This document shows, one piece after another, positions 40,547 through 48,386 of a stretch of 64,000 nucleotides of DNA. The translations under genes were made by a program, and so were the position numbers. This DNA comes from Gracilinema caldarium DSM 7334 (lineage in GTDB: Bacteria; Spirochaetota; Spirochaetia; Treponematales; Breznakiellaceae). The notes under the pieces were generated by a model that did no database searches, had not been told where the DNA came from, and saw nothing but the letters and a program-made list of their open reading frames with translations. The stretch's first letter is position 1; each line of letters starts with the position of its first letter. The stretch is taken from NCBI RefSeq assembly GCF_000219725.1, contig NC_015732.1, positions 310,001-374,000 on the forward strand, read 5' to 3'.

Positions 40547-41197
40547 ATGTCTTTACGGAAATCTTTTATTGTTGTAGATGATCATCCCCTGTATCGTCAT
40601 GGGGTAGTTGATCTTATTGTTCAGGAATTGCATCTGGAACCGGTTGGTGAAGCTGGTTCTATTCCCGATGCGATGGCTTTACTTCAGAAGGTAAAACCGG
40701 ATCTCGCTATTGTCGATATTTCACTGCAGGATAAAAATGGTTTGGAGCTGGTAAAAATTATTAGAAGTGAATACCCTTCTGTTGTTGTCCTCGTTGTATC
40801 CATGCATGAAGAAAATCTGTATGGAGAACGAGCCTTGTCCGCCGGTGCTTCGGGGTATGTTATGAAACATGAGCCGCCTCAGAATTTATTGAATGCGGTT
40901 CGCACCGTATTGGAAGGCAGGGTTGCAGTTAGTGATAACCTGAGAGAACGGATGCTTTCTGGTATTGTAGGGGGACGCCATTCCGGGGATCCAATCAGTC
41001 GTCTCTCCGACAGGGAGCTTGAGGTGTTTGGTTTAATTGGAAGGGGCTATGGTGCTGCTGAAATTGCTGAACGATTACATCTATCAGTAAAGACGGTCAA
41101 TGCTTATCGAGATCATATTAAGGAAAAACTAAATATATCTACTGCCGCGGATTTACGTCGATATGCGGTTGAATGGATTACTGAAAAGGATAAATAA
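40547..41197 (+). CDS. NarL/LuxR-type response regulator
   Basis: A 216-residue transcription factor. The receiver has VVDDHPLYRHGV and phosphoacceptor Asp57 in LAIVDISLQDKNGLEL; the C-terminal LuxR helix-turn-helix reads RLSDRELEVFGLIGRG, then IAERLHLSVKTVNAYRDHI. HisKA_3 kinases normally pair with this regulator class, and the genes are 4 bp apart, so it is the partner of the LacI-domain kinase. Likely targets are the GH52 and sugar-transporter genes that follow. Confidence 0.92.
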   Translation: MSLRKSFIVVDDHPLYRHGVVDLIVQELHLEPVGEAGSIPDAMALLQKVKPDLAIVDISLQDKNGLELVKIIRSEYPSVVVLVVSMHEENLYGERALSAGASGYVMKHEPPQNLLNAVRTVLEGRVAVSDNLRERMLSGIVGGRHSGDPISRLSDRELEVFGLIGRGYGAAEIAERLHLSVKTVNAYRDHIKEKLNISTAADLRRYAVEWITEKDK

Positions 41198-41204
41198 AAC
41201 ACTT

Positions 41205-41218
41205 CCATAGGTAAAATG
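41205..41218 (+). repeat. Direct repeat copy 1 flanking GH52
   Basis: CCATAGGTAAAATG recurs exactly at 43396-43409, on the other side of the GH52 gene, where it overlaps the end of the 42-bp palindrome. Confidence 0.6.
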
Positions 41219-41292
41219 GCCGATAGGCAAATTAGCTTCAAATCCGATAGTGTAAGGCGTTCAAGCTGTGTATCCTGGCTTTGGAGGAAAAA

Positions 41293-43389
41293 ATGGGCCT
41301 TCGTGTTTCAGAAAATGATTTTTATTCTTTACACGGTATGTGGGGTGCTTATGCATCGTTAATTCTGGGGAGAATTGGTAAAGGCGCCGGTTTGGTCATA
41401 GGAAATGTACAACCTCCTCAACGGGGTTTATTTATTGGTTATCGATTAGGAGCAGAAACACCTTGGATTTTACCCTTTTGTCCTGAAACAAAAATAGGTC
41501 TTGATGCAAGTGCCTATGTCGATCCTGATGCACCTGCGAAACCGATGCTTTCCCCTGCGGATTTTTCGTATTTTCCTCAAGAAACTATTGAACGTTCACT
41601 TTCGTTAAGTGGTGAAGAATGGAAGGCGGGTTTGCTTTCTTTCAAAGTAACCTCATTTTTTGGTTCTGTTGCGGATCCTGTATCTGCAGATCCATCTCTG
41701 CTCCGTCAGCAACTTCGTCCTGCCCTCTACATAACACTGACCTTTGATAATTCAAAAAAATCAGAGCCCTTAATCGGGGTTTTTGGAATGCAAGGTGTAC
41801 GTCGCCCCCTTTCAGACAGCACCAATGGTACGTTGCTCGGTTTTGCTCATGGTACAGAATGGGGTTTTGCCTGTTTGCCTGATGAATCTATTGAAGAGGT
41901 TATGGATTGGAGGGCTATTGATGCAGCCTTTAATGGGAATCGTCCCATCCGCCGTCTTGCATCTGAAGGAGTTCTGAGAATTAAGGTAAATCCTGGTGAG
42001 ACAAAAATGGTGCATATTGCTCTTGGTGTATATCGAGATGGCATTATTACATCAGGACTTCGTACACAGACCTACTATTCCAGCCTCTTTCAGGATCTGG
42101 AGGAAGTCCTCGATTCTGCCCTGAGGGATACAGCTTTCATGTTAGCCACGGCTGCTGAACTTGATAAGGGGCTTGAACAGTCCAGCCTTTCGGATGACAA
42201 AAAATTCCTTTTGTCCCATGCGGTTCATAGTTACTGTGCCAATACGGAACTGTTGATTTCTGAAAAGGGTGATCCGGTATTCATCGTCAATGAGGGAGAA
42301 TATCAGATGATGAATACCCTTGACTTAACCGTGGATCAGGCTTTTTTTGAACTTGTGTATTCACCCTGGACCGTAAAGAATGAGCTGGATTTTTTCTTAA
42401 CCCGTTCATCCTACAAAGATGCCTATGGAATTGCCTTCTGTCATGATCAGGGAGTAGCCGATAGTTTTACCCCTGTAGGGACATCTGTTTATGAACTCCC
42501 CCATCTTTCAGAATGCTTCAGTTATATGAGCTTTGAAGAGACCTTAAATTGGGTGTTAACTGCCTGTTTGTATATAAGTAAAACTGGGGATATACAGTGG
42601 TTCTCTGAAAACCGGCACCATCTGGAAGCCTGTCTTGCATCAATGAAGACACGGGATAAAAACCAGGATGGTATCATGGATATCGATTCAGATAGATGTG
42701 CTGGTGGGTCAGAAATTACAACCTATGATTCCCTCGATGTCAGTCTTGGTCAGGCGCGAAACAATCTTTATTTAGCGGTTAAATCCTGGGCTGCCTATGT
42801 TTGTATCGAAGCGCTGTTCAGGCAGTATGCATCGGATAGTGTGCATATCATAGAATCTGCTCGTATATCTGCCCAATGGGCCGCTAGTACCATTCAATCC
42901 CGCATGTTGCCAGAAGGATATATCCCCGCGGTGTTTGAATCGGACAATAGATCCAAGATAATTCCAGCTATCGAGGGACTTGTATATCCCTATATTTGTG
43001 GGTGGCCCGAGCTTGTATCTGAACAGGGCCCATTTGGTTCTTTTGTTAAGACCTTGCAAAAACATCTGCAGACCGTACTGCAGGCCGGTTCCTGTTTGGA
43101 TTCTGTATCTGGTGGTTGGAAACTTTCATCGACAAGCCATAACACCTGGCTTTCAAAAATATTTGTAAACCAGTTTGTTGCAGAAAACATACTTGGCTTT
43201 ACAGATCCCGAGTTGTATCGGGATGCAGTTCATGCAAAGTGGTTGCGCAATGGAAGCGCTCAATGGGCCGCGACTGATCAGGTTCATTCTTCCGATGGTC
43301 ACGATATGGGTTCACGTTTATATCCGCGGCTGGTAACCTCAATTTTGTGGTACAGCTATATGGGGACCTCTAAAAACTGCAGTTTTTAG
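41293..43389 (+). CDS. GH52 beta-xylosidase
   Basis: A 698-residue retaining beta-xylosidase removes xylose from the non-reducing ends of xylo-oligosaccharides. VNEGEYQMMNTLDLTVDQ holds the nucleophile at about Glu336, and TTYDSLDVSLGQARNNLYLA (about 477-495) holds the expected acid Asp. HGMWGAYASLILG and WAATDQVHSSDGHDMGSR are also present. No signal peptide; cytoplasmic. ATG 41293 is chosen because GGAGG lies at 41283-41287 (the frame opens at TTG 41281). The last nine residues and the stop codon are encoded inside a perfect palindrome, so the C-terminal tail is probably not original. It lies between the sensor/regulator pair and the sugar ABC genes. Confidence 0.9.
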   Translation: MGLRVSENDFYSLHGMWGAYASLILGRIGKGAGLVIGNVQPPQRGLFIGYRLGAETPWILPFCPETKIGLDASAYVDPDAPAKPMLSPADFSYFPQETIERSLSLSGEEWKAGLLSFKVTSFFGSVADPVSADPSLLRQQLRPALYITLTFDNSKKSEPLIGVFGMQGVRRPLSDSTNGTLLGFAHGTEWGFACLPDESIEEVMDWRAIDAAFNGNRPIRRLASEGVLRIKVNPGETKMVHIALGVYRDGIITSGLRTQTYYSSLFQDLEEVLDSALRDTAFMLATAAELDKGLEQSSLSDDKKFLLSHAVHSYCANTELLISEKGDPVFIVNEGEYQMMNTLDLTVDQAFFELVYSPWTVKNELDFFLTRSSYKDAYGIAFCHDQGVADSFTPVGTSVYELPHLSECFSYMSFEETLNWVLTACLYISKTGDIQWFSENRHHLEACLASMKTRDKNQDGIMDIDSDRCAGGSEITTYDSLDVSLGQARNNLYLAVKSWAAYVCIEALFRQYASDSVHIIESARISAQWAASTIQSRMLPEGYIPAVFESDNRSKIIPAIEGLVYPYICGWPELVSEQGPFGSFVKTLQKHLQTVLQAGSCLDSVSGGWKLSSTSHNTWLSKIFVNQFVAENILGFTDPELYRDAVHAKWLRNGSAQWAATDQVHSSDGHDMGSRLYPRLVTSILWYSYMGTSKNCSF

Positions 43390-43400
43390 AGGTCCCCATA
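43359..43400. terminator. Perfect 42-bp palindrome over the GH52 stop codon
   Basis: TATGGGGACCTCTAAAAACTG is followed directly by its exact reverse complement (two 21-bp arms, no spacer, centre CTGCAG). It covers the codons for MGTSKNCSF and the TAG. As RNA it forms a long hairpin; no T-run follows, so it may protect the mRNA end or end transcription on both strands only weakly. As DNA it could extrude a cruciform. Confidence 0.75.
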
Positions 43401-43409
43401 GGTAAAATG
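43396..43409 (+). repeat. Direct repeat copy 2 flanking GH52
   Basis: CCATAGGTAAAATG, identical to 41205-41218. Its first five bases are the end of the palindrome. Confidence 0.6.
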
Positions 43410-43529
43410 TCCTAGGGAAAAAATCGACATTAGCCCTATGCCCGTTCCAGGGAAAGGGCGGCATCATAGATGTCATCCTGTAAAGGATTTTATTCGACCG
43501 TTCAGGTTGAAAAATTATAGGAGGGCACA

Positions 43530-44837
43530 ATGATGAAAAAGATGTTCAAGTTCGGATTGCTGTTGGTGTCAATGCTAACAGCATCAACCATGCTGTTCGC
43601 CTCAGGTCAGCAGGCTCAATCAGGACAGACCTCTGGCGGGAAACAGGTAAAAATTTCCTTCTGGCACATCGGTACCGCACCAACTGATAAGGGATTTTAT
43701 CAGGGTGTGGTAGATGAGTATATGAAAGCTCATCCGAATGTTACCATCGAAGTTACTATTCTGGAAAATGAAGCCTTCAAGAGCAAGCTTACTACAGTTA
43801 TGCAATCTGGAAACCCACCGGATATTTTCCACAGCTGGGGTGGTGGTGTGCTTGCTGAATATGCGAAAGCCGGTCTATTAAAGGACATTACCCAGGAAGT
43901 AAAGAGTTCTGGTTTCTATGATACCATGGCTCCTGGTGTTTGGGGTGTTTATTCCTATAATGGTAAAATTTATGGAGCTCCCCATGATATGGGTGCAATC
44001 ACGGTTTGGTATAACAAAGAATTGCTTGCCAAAGTTGGTTATACTTCTTTCCCCAGCGACTGGGATGAATTTATCATCCTTGTAAAGAAACTCAAAGCTG
44101 CTGGAATTACTCCGATTGCTCTTGGTGGTGGTGATAAATGGCCTGCTATGCATATCTGGTCATATATCGCACTGAGGCTCGGTGGAGGAGAACTCTTTGA
44201 AAATACCTTCTCTGGAAAAAATAAGGCCGGATTTAAGGATCCCACCTTTGTAAAAGCTGGTCAGATATTGGCGGATCTGGCAGCACTGAAACCTTTCCAG
44301 GATGGCTTCCTTGGGGCAACCTACAATGATGAAGCGGCGCTCGTCGGTAATGGTGTGGCCGCGATGGAAATTATGGGCCAATGGGCTCCCAATGTGCAAA
44401 ATGACAGCTCAACCAGCAAGAAAGGACTGGGTGATAAGCTTGCTACAGCTCCATTCCCGATGATTAAAGGTGGAAAAGGAAAAATCACCGATGTAATCGG
44501 CGGTGGAAATGGTATGGCTATTGGGAAGAATGCACCGATAGAAACCCTTGATTTTCTGAGATTCCTGGACAGCAAAGAAAACAATGCTAAGTATGCTACT
44601 ATTGCTGGTATTATCCCCACTGTTAAAGGTGCTGAGGTTGGCATTACCGATCCGAATGCTAAGCTGGTAAAGAGCATTGTTGATAAGACAACCTATTACC
44701 AACTGTATCTTGACCAGTTCCTTTCTCCTGCAGCCGGTGCAGCAGTAAATGATGCAGTACAGACCATTCTTGCTGGCACTGCAACACCTGAACAGGCCTG
44801 TGCTGCAATACAGGCAGCCTATGAACAGTCCAAATAA
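43530..44837 (+). CDS. ABC sugar-binding protein (family 1)
   Basis: The 435-residue extracytoplasmic solute-binding protein has a signal peptide MMKKMFKFGLLLVSMLTAST followed by FASGQQAQ, a cut site without a lipobox Cys. MalE-like features are VKISFWHIGTAPTDKGF, PPDIFHSWGGGVLAEYA, GAITVWYNKELLAKVGYTSF and VGNGVAAMEIMGQWAP. It captures oligosaccharides for the two permeases downstream. GGAGGG precedes the start, and ATG 43533 is also possible. A hairpin after the gene can leave binding-protein mRNA in excess over permease mRNA. Substrate inferred as xylo-oligosaccharide from the neighbouring GH52. Confidence 0.9.
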   Translation: MMKKMFKFGLLLVSMLTASTMLFASGQQAQSGQTSGGKQVKISFWHIGTAPTDKGFYQGVVDEYMKAHPNVTIEVTILENEAFKSKLTTVMQSGNPPDIFHSWGGGVLAEYAKAGLLKDITQEVKSSGFYDTMAPGVWGVYSYNGKIYGAPHDMGAITVWYNKELLAKVGYTSFPSDWDEFIILVKKLKAAGITPIALGGGDKWPAMHIWSYIALRLGGGELFENTFSGKNKAGFKDPTFVKAGQILADLAALKPFQDGFLGATYNDEAALVGNGVAAMEIMGQWAPNVQNDSSTSKKGLGDKLATAPFPMIKGGKGKITDVIGGGNGMAIGKNAPIETLDFLRFLDSKENNAKYATIAGIIPTVKGAEVGITDPNAKLVKSIVDKTTYYQLYLDQFLSPAAGAAVNDAVQTILAGTATPEQACAAIQAAYEQSK

Positions 44838-44893
44838 GTTCTATCTGATTTAAAAACTTTTTGCTGGTTAATTACGTCCGGCAAAATAAAGAA

Positions 44894-44936
44894 CATGTCC
44901 GGAAGACGATAAGTTTTCCGGACATGCTATTGTTTT
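44894..44936 (+). terminator. Attenuating hairpin between binding protein and permeases
   Basis: CATGTCCGGAA (44894-44904) and TTCCGGACATG (44916-44926) form an 11-bp stem followed by CTATTGTTTT. It lies inside an operon, so partial termination is likely. Confidence 0.65.
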
Positions 44937-44956
44937 AATCTGCAACAGGAAGCATC

Positions 44957-45841
44957 ATGAGAAAGAAGCTTAATCAGATACCGTTGTTAATATTTTTACT
45001 TGGACCAGCACTAGTTCTCTTTACATTCTTTGTAATAGTACCAGTTTTCAGGGCTGCATATTTTAGCTTGTTTAAATGGAATGGATTTGGTCCACTCACT
45101 GATTTTCGTGGTATTAAAAATTTTGTAATGCTGTACAACGACAAGATATTTCATAAGGCAATAATTCATAATTTTGTAATCATGGCGGTATCTCTTATAG
45201 TAGAAATTCCCCTTGCATTATATGCTGCACTTATTCTTGCCAATAAAGATTTTAAACTTGCAGTTGTTTTTCGTACGTTTTTTTTCCTTCCTTATGTTCT
45301 TTCAGAAGTAATTACAGGGATACTTTGGCAATTTATATATAATCCCCAGTATGGACTAGTGAAAGCCATTTCAACCTTTATTGCTCCCGGTTCTCCAGTA
45401 CCTGCATTTTTAGCACACCCGAATACAGTACTTGCAGCTATCCTTATTACTATAATATGGAAGTATTTCGGATTTCATATGTCCATTCTAATTGCAGGTC
45501 TACAGGATATTCCTGATGAAATTAAAGAAGCAGCAAAAATTGATGGTGCAACAGAAGGTCAGACTACCAGAAAAATTGTATTACCCCTTCTGAGGCCTAC
45601 CCTGCTTATTTCTATATTCTTCTCTATTGTCGGATCCTTTCAGGTCTTTGATGTTGTCTGGGCAATGGGTAAGGGGGATCCGGTAAATTCAGCCGAAACG
45701 ATGGTCACCTACCTCTATAAATTTGGTTTACAGCGGCTCAATATTGGCTATGGGAGCGCAGTTGCGGTTACCATCTTTTTACTAAGCTTGATATTCAGTT
45801 TAGTCTATAACCGACAGCTTATTAAAAATGAGGAGCGATAA
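44957..45841 (+). CDS. ABC sugar permease, MalF type
   Basis: A 294-residue membrane protein with six TM segments. LLGPALVLFTFFVIVPVFRA is the first TM. The ATPase-docking EAA loop reads EIKEAAKIDGATEGQTTRKI and is followed by VLPLLRPTLLISI. It forms the import channel with the next gene. No ATPase gene is present in this operon; a shared MsmK/UgpC-type ATPase encoded elsewhere is the usual solution. Confidence 0.92.
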   Translation: MRKKLNQIPLLIFLLGPALVLFTFFVIVPVFRAAYFSLFKWNGFGPLTDFRGIKNFVMLYNDKIFHKAIIHNFVIMAVSLIVEIPLALYAALILANKDFKLAVVFRTFFFLPYVLSEVITGILWQFIYNPQYGLVKAISTFIAPGSPVPAFLAHPNTVLAAILITIIWKYFGFHMSILIAGLQDIPDEIKEAAKIDGATEGQTTRKIVLPLLRPTLLISIFFSIVGSFQVFDVVWAMGKGDPVNSAETMVTYLYKFGLQRLNIGYGSAVAVTIFLLSLIFSLVYNRQLIKNEER

Positions 45842-45844
45842 AGT

Positions 45845-46693
45845 ATGATGAAATCTAATTCATCACAGCGATACCTGCGACATGTCATTCAAACTTCTTT
45901 TTGTATAATCCTTTCCCTTGTGGTCCTCATTCCGATATATATGGGATTTGTTGGTGGTTTAAAATCAAATGGGCAGCTATTAACTGATCCGGTAGGGCTA
46001 CCAAACCCTCCCTATTATGAAAATTATATAAATTTGTTGAATGGAACCCTTGGAACATTCTGGAGATCCCTTTTCAATTCTGTACTTGTTGCCGTCGGTA
46101 CTGTTGGTATAACCCTGGTAGTATGTGTACTTGCAGCCTTTGCATTAGCCCGTGTACGGTTTCATGGCAGAGAACTCATTAAAAACTATTTTATGTTAGG
46201 ACTGCTGTTCCCACTGGCTGTTGCAATTCTCCCGTTATATTTACAGGTAAAGAATTTAAATCTTCTCGATAATTATTTAGGGGTTATTCTCCCCCAAGTC
46301 GCATTTCAGATACCTATGACGGTTCTCTTGTTGAGGGGCTTTTTTCTCGGTATTCCTCAAGACTTGGAAGATGCCTGTGCGATTGATGGCTATGGTCCCC
46401 TTGGTTTTCTTGTTAATATGATTATTCCTCTTTCTACGCCTATTCTTGCTACAAGTAGTATTATAGTTCTCGTTTCAAGTTGGAATAATTTTTTCTTACC
46501 CCTCCTCGTATTCAATAATGAAATACGATACACACTTCCAATGGGTGTTATGAATTTTCAGGGGCAACATGCAGCAGATTGGAATATGATTCTTGCATAC
46601 CTAAGCCTCGCTATAATTCCTGCAATCCTTCTTTTTATCACATCTCAGAAATACATTGTTGCAGGTCTGACAGGCGGAGCTATCAAGGGATAA
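45845..46693 (+). CDS. ABC sugar permease, MalG type
   Basis: A 282-residue membrane protein whose EAA loop is QDLEDACAIDGYGPLGFL followed by IIPLSTPILATS. PILYAL-type openings are replaced by VVLIPIYMGFVGGLKSNGQ. The C-terminus ends QKYIVAGLTGGAIKG, as is standard for MalG-like subunits. It starts 3 bp after the MalF-type gene and is followed by a strong terminator. Confidence 0.92.
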   Translation: MMKSNSSQRYLRHVIQTSFCIILSLVVLIPIYMGFVGGLKSNGQLLTDPVGLPNPPYYENYINLLNGTLGTFWRSLFNSVLVAVGTVGITLVVCVLAAFALARVRFHGRELIKNYFMLGLLFPLAVAILPLYLQVKNLNLLDNYLGVILPQVAFQIPMTVLLLRGFFLGIPQDLEDACAIDGYGPLGFLVNMIIPLSTPILATSSIIVLVSSWNNFFLPLLVFNNEIRYTLPMGVMNFQGQHAADWNMILAYLSLAIIPAILLFITSQKYIVAGLTGGAIKG

Positions 46694-46719
46694 TTAAAAA
46701 ACCGTTTCTTCTTCCTCCT

Positions 46720-46761
46720 GAGCCGGTTATAATGGATTGCCATATAACCGGCTCTTCTTTT
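46720..46761 (+). terminator. Terminator of the sugar ABC operon
   Basis: GAGCCGGTTATA (46720-46731) pairs perfectly with TATAACCGGCTC (46743-46754), followed by TTCTTTT. Confidence 0.8.
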
Positions 46762-46778
46762 AATCAAAATTGATGAAA

Positions 46779-46812
46779 TGCAGTTGCACTGCAAGGATTC
46801 TCCTTTTACAAT
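46779..46812 (+). promoter_or_regulatory. Promoter and palindrome of the TRAP operon
   Basis: TTGCAC (46784-46789), 17 nt, TACAAT (46807-46812). TGCAGT-TGC-ACTGCA (46779-46793) is a perfect inverted repeat covering the -35 box and is a plausible operator. Confidence 0.6.
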
Positions 46813-46837
46813 AGGTATACCGATAATGGAGGACTTT

Positions 46838-47779
46838 ATGAAACGAACTATGTTATTTGTATTAATGGGCCTGATGATTGTTAGTGGAACCGGCTTTGCC
46901 CAGCAAAAATTCATCGCCATTGGAACCGGTGGTGCCGCAGGAACCTACTATCCCCTGGGCGGAGCCATGGCAGAAATCTGGAATAAAAATATAAAGGGGA
47001 TGAACGCCACCGCTCAAACTACTGGTGCTTCTATTGCAAACATCAATCTGCTTCGGGAAAACAAGGTAGATATTATTTTTGTTCAGAATGATGTGGCCTT
47101 TTATGCGCTGAACGGCACTGAACTTTTCAAAGACAAGGCTTTTAAGGAACTCCGCGGCATGGCTTGCCTCTATGATGAAACGATCCAGCTTGTTGCCCTG
47201 GCCGATTCGGGCATCAAAGCCGTGGCTGATCTGAAGGGTAAGCGGGTATCCGTCGGCGCTGCCGGTTCTGGAGTAGAAGCCAATGCCCGCCAAATTCTGG
47301 AAGCCGCTGGTCTCACCTATGATGACATTAAAGTCCAGTACCTCTCCTTTGCCGAATCGGCCAGCAACCTAAAGGATGGCAATATTGATGCGGCCTTTGC
47401 CACCGCCGGTTACCCCACCGCAGCGATCCAGGATTTAGGTGCATCACGGAAGATTACCATAGTTCCCATAGACGGTGCTGTGGCAGATAAATTGATGAAA
47501 AAGTGGTCCTTCTATAGTGTGACGGTTATTCCTGCGAATACCTATCAGGGTGTTACTGCCGATGTAAAGACCGTATCGGTTAAATCCATGCTGGCGGTAA
47601 GTTCCAAGCTCCCCGCCGATACGGTCTATGAGCTGCTTAAGACCATGTATGCCAATACGGATCGGCTCGTAGCTGCCCATAAGCAGGGATCTAATATTAA
47701 AGTTGAGACAGCCAAGGTTGGTATGTCGATTCCACTCCATGTGGGTGCAGAAAAATTCTTTGCGGAAGTGAAAAAGTAA
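46838..47779 (+). CDS. TAXI-family TRAP transporter binding protein
   Basis: The 313-residue secreted solute-binding protein has signal peptide KRTMLFVLMGLMIVSGTGFA. It then reads KFIAIGTGGAAGTYYPLGGA, typical of the TAXI subfamily, and later KGKRVSVGAAGSGVEANARQ and LSFAESASNLKDGNIDAAFA. It delivers an anionic or amino-acid-like substrate to the fused permease; the substrate is unknown. ATG 46838 is preferred because GGAGG lies at 46828-46832; the frame is open further upstream but is not signal-like. It starts a three-gene operon. Confidence 0.92.
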   Translation: MKRTMLFVLMGLMIVSGTGFAQQKFIAIGTGGAAGTYYPLGGAMAEIWNKNIKGMNATAQTTGASIANINLLRENKVDIIFVQNDVAFYALNGTELFKDKAFKELRGMACLYDETIQLVALADSGIKAVADLKGKRVSVGAAGSGVEANARQILEAAGLTYDDIKVQYLSFAESASNLKDGNIDAAFATAGYPTAAIQDLGASRKITIVPIDGAVADKLMKKWSFYSVTVIPANTYQGVTADVKTVSVKSMLAVSSKLPADTVYELLKTMYANTDRLVAAHKQGSNIKVETAKVGMSIPLHVGAEKFFAEVKK

Positions 47780-47781
47780 TA

Positions 47782-48288
47782 TTGAAACTGTTAAGGTTTG
47801 TGATACCGCTCCATCTCTTCTCGTACAAGAGTTTGGAGCGGTGTTTTTTACTACTACTTAGTCTTACGAGTCCTTTAGGTTTTGTGCCAGCACAGGAACA
47901 ACCTGTTACTTACAAACTTTGTATTAATCAGGGAGGATATCCTGTAGCTGAACTTCCTTTACCTTCTTCAGGTGAATTTATACTTACCTATGTGCATTCC
48001 ATTCACAAACGGCCTGTTTATGAATACTTTAGAGCAGACCAGGGACTATTGGTCCTATATGAATTACGATATGATACAACCTCTACAGGAATGCCCTTTG
48101 ATGCTGAAGGTGGGTTTCGTATGGAAAATGGCCTTTTTATTGTAACCATGAACCGTCATTTTCAAACATTACCACTTTTTGTTTCTCCGGTTCCTGGACA
48201 TGGTGTTATAATCGATAGGCACTTGTATCTCTTTACAGAATGGGTTACAGAAGATACAGCTCTGGAACTTAGTGTTAAAGGACCATAA
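47782..48288 (+). CDS. DUF1850 TRAP-associated protein
   Basis: The 168-residue product starts at TTG 47782, 2 bp after the binding protein stop, so translation is probably coupled. It has a hydrophobic N-terminal export signal (FLLLLSLTSPLGFVPAQ) and a DUF1850 domain with LTYVHSIHKRPVYEYFR and FDAEGGFRMENGLFIV. The family is nearly always encoded between a TAXI binding protein and the fused permease and is thought to help that transporter; the mechanism is unknown. Confidence 0.8.
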   Translation: MKLLRFVIPLHLFSYKSLERCFLLLLSLTSPLGFVPAQEQPVTYKLCINQGGYPVAELPLPSSGEFILTYVHSIHKRPVYEYFRADQGLLVLYELRYDTTSTGMPFDAEGGFRMENGLFIVTMNRHFQTLPLFVSPVPGHGVIIDRHLYLFTEWVTEDTALELSVKGP

Positions 48289-48386
48289 GTCCGGCACTCT
48301 AAGTTGTTAACCTTAAGTGCTCAGCCTTTTGGTTTTAGAAACCAAGCTAAGCCGTTTATGCTACTTTATAATGAGGATGGATACTG

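Noticed and set aside
44957-46693. Missing ATPase of the sugar importer as a novel feature
   Set aside because: Sharing of one MsmK/UgpC ATPase among many sugar importers is common in this group.
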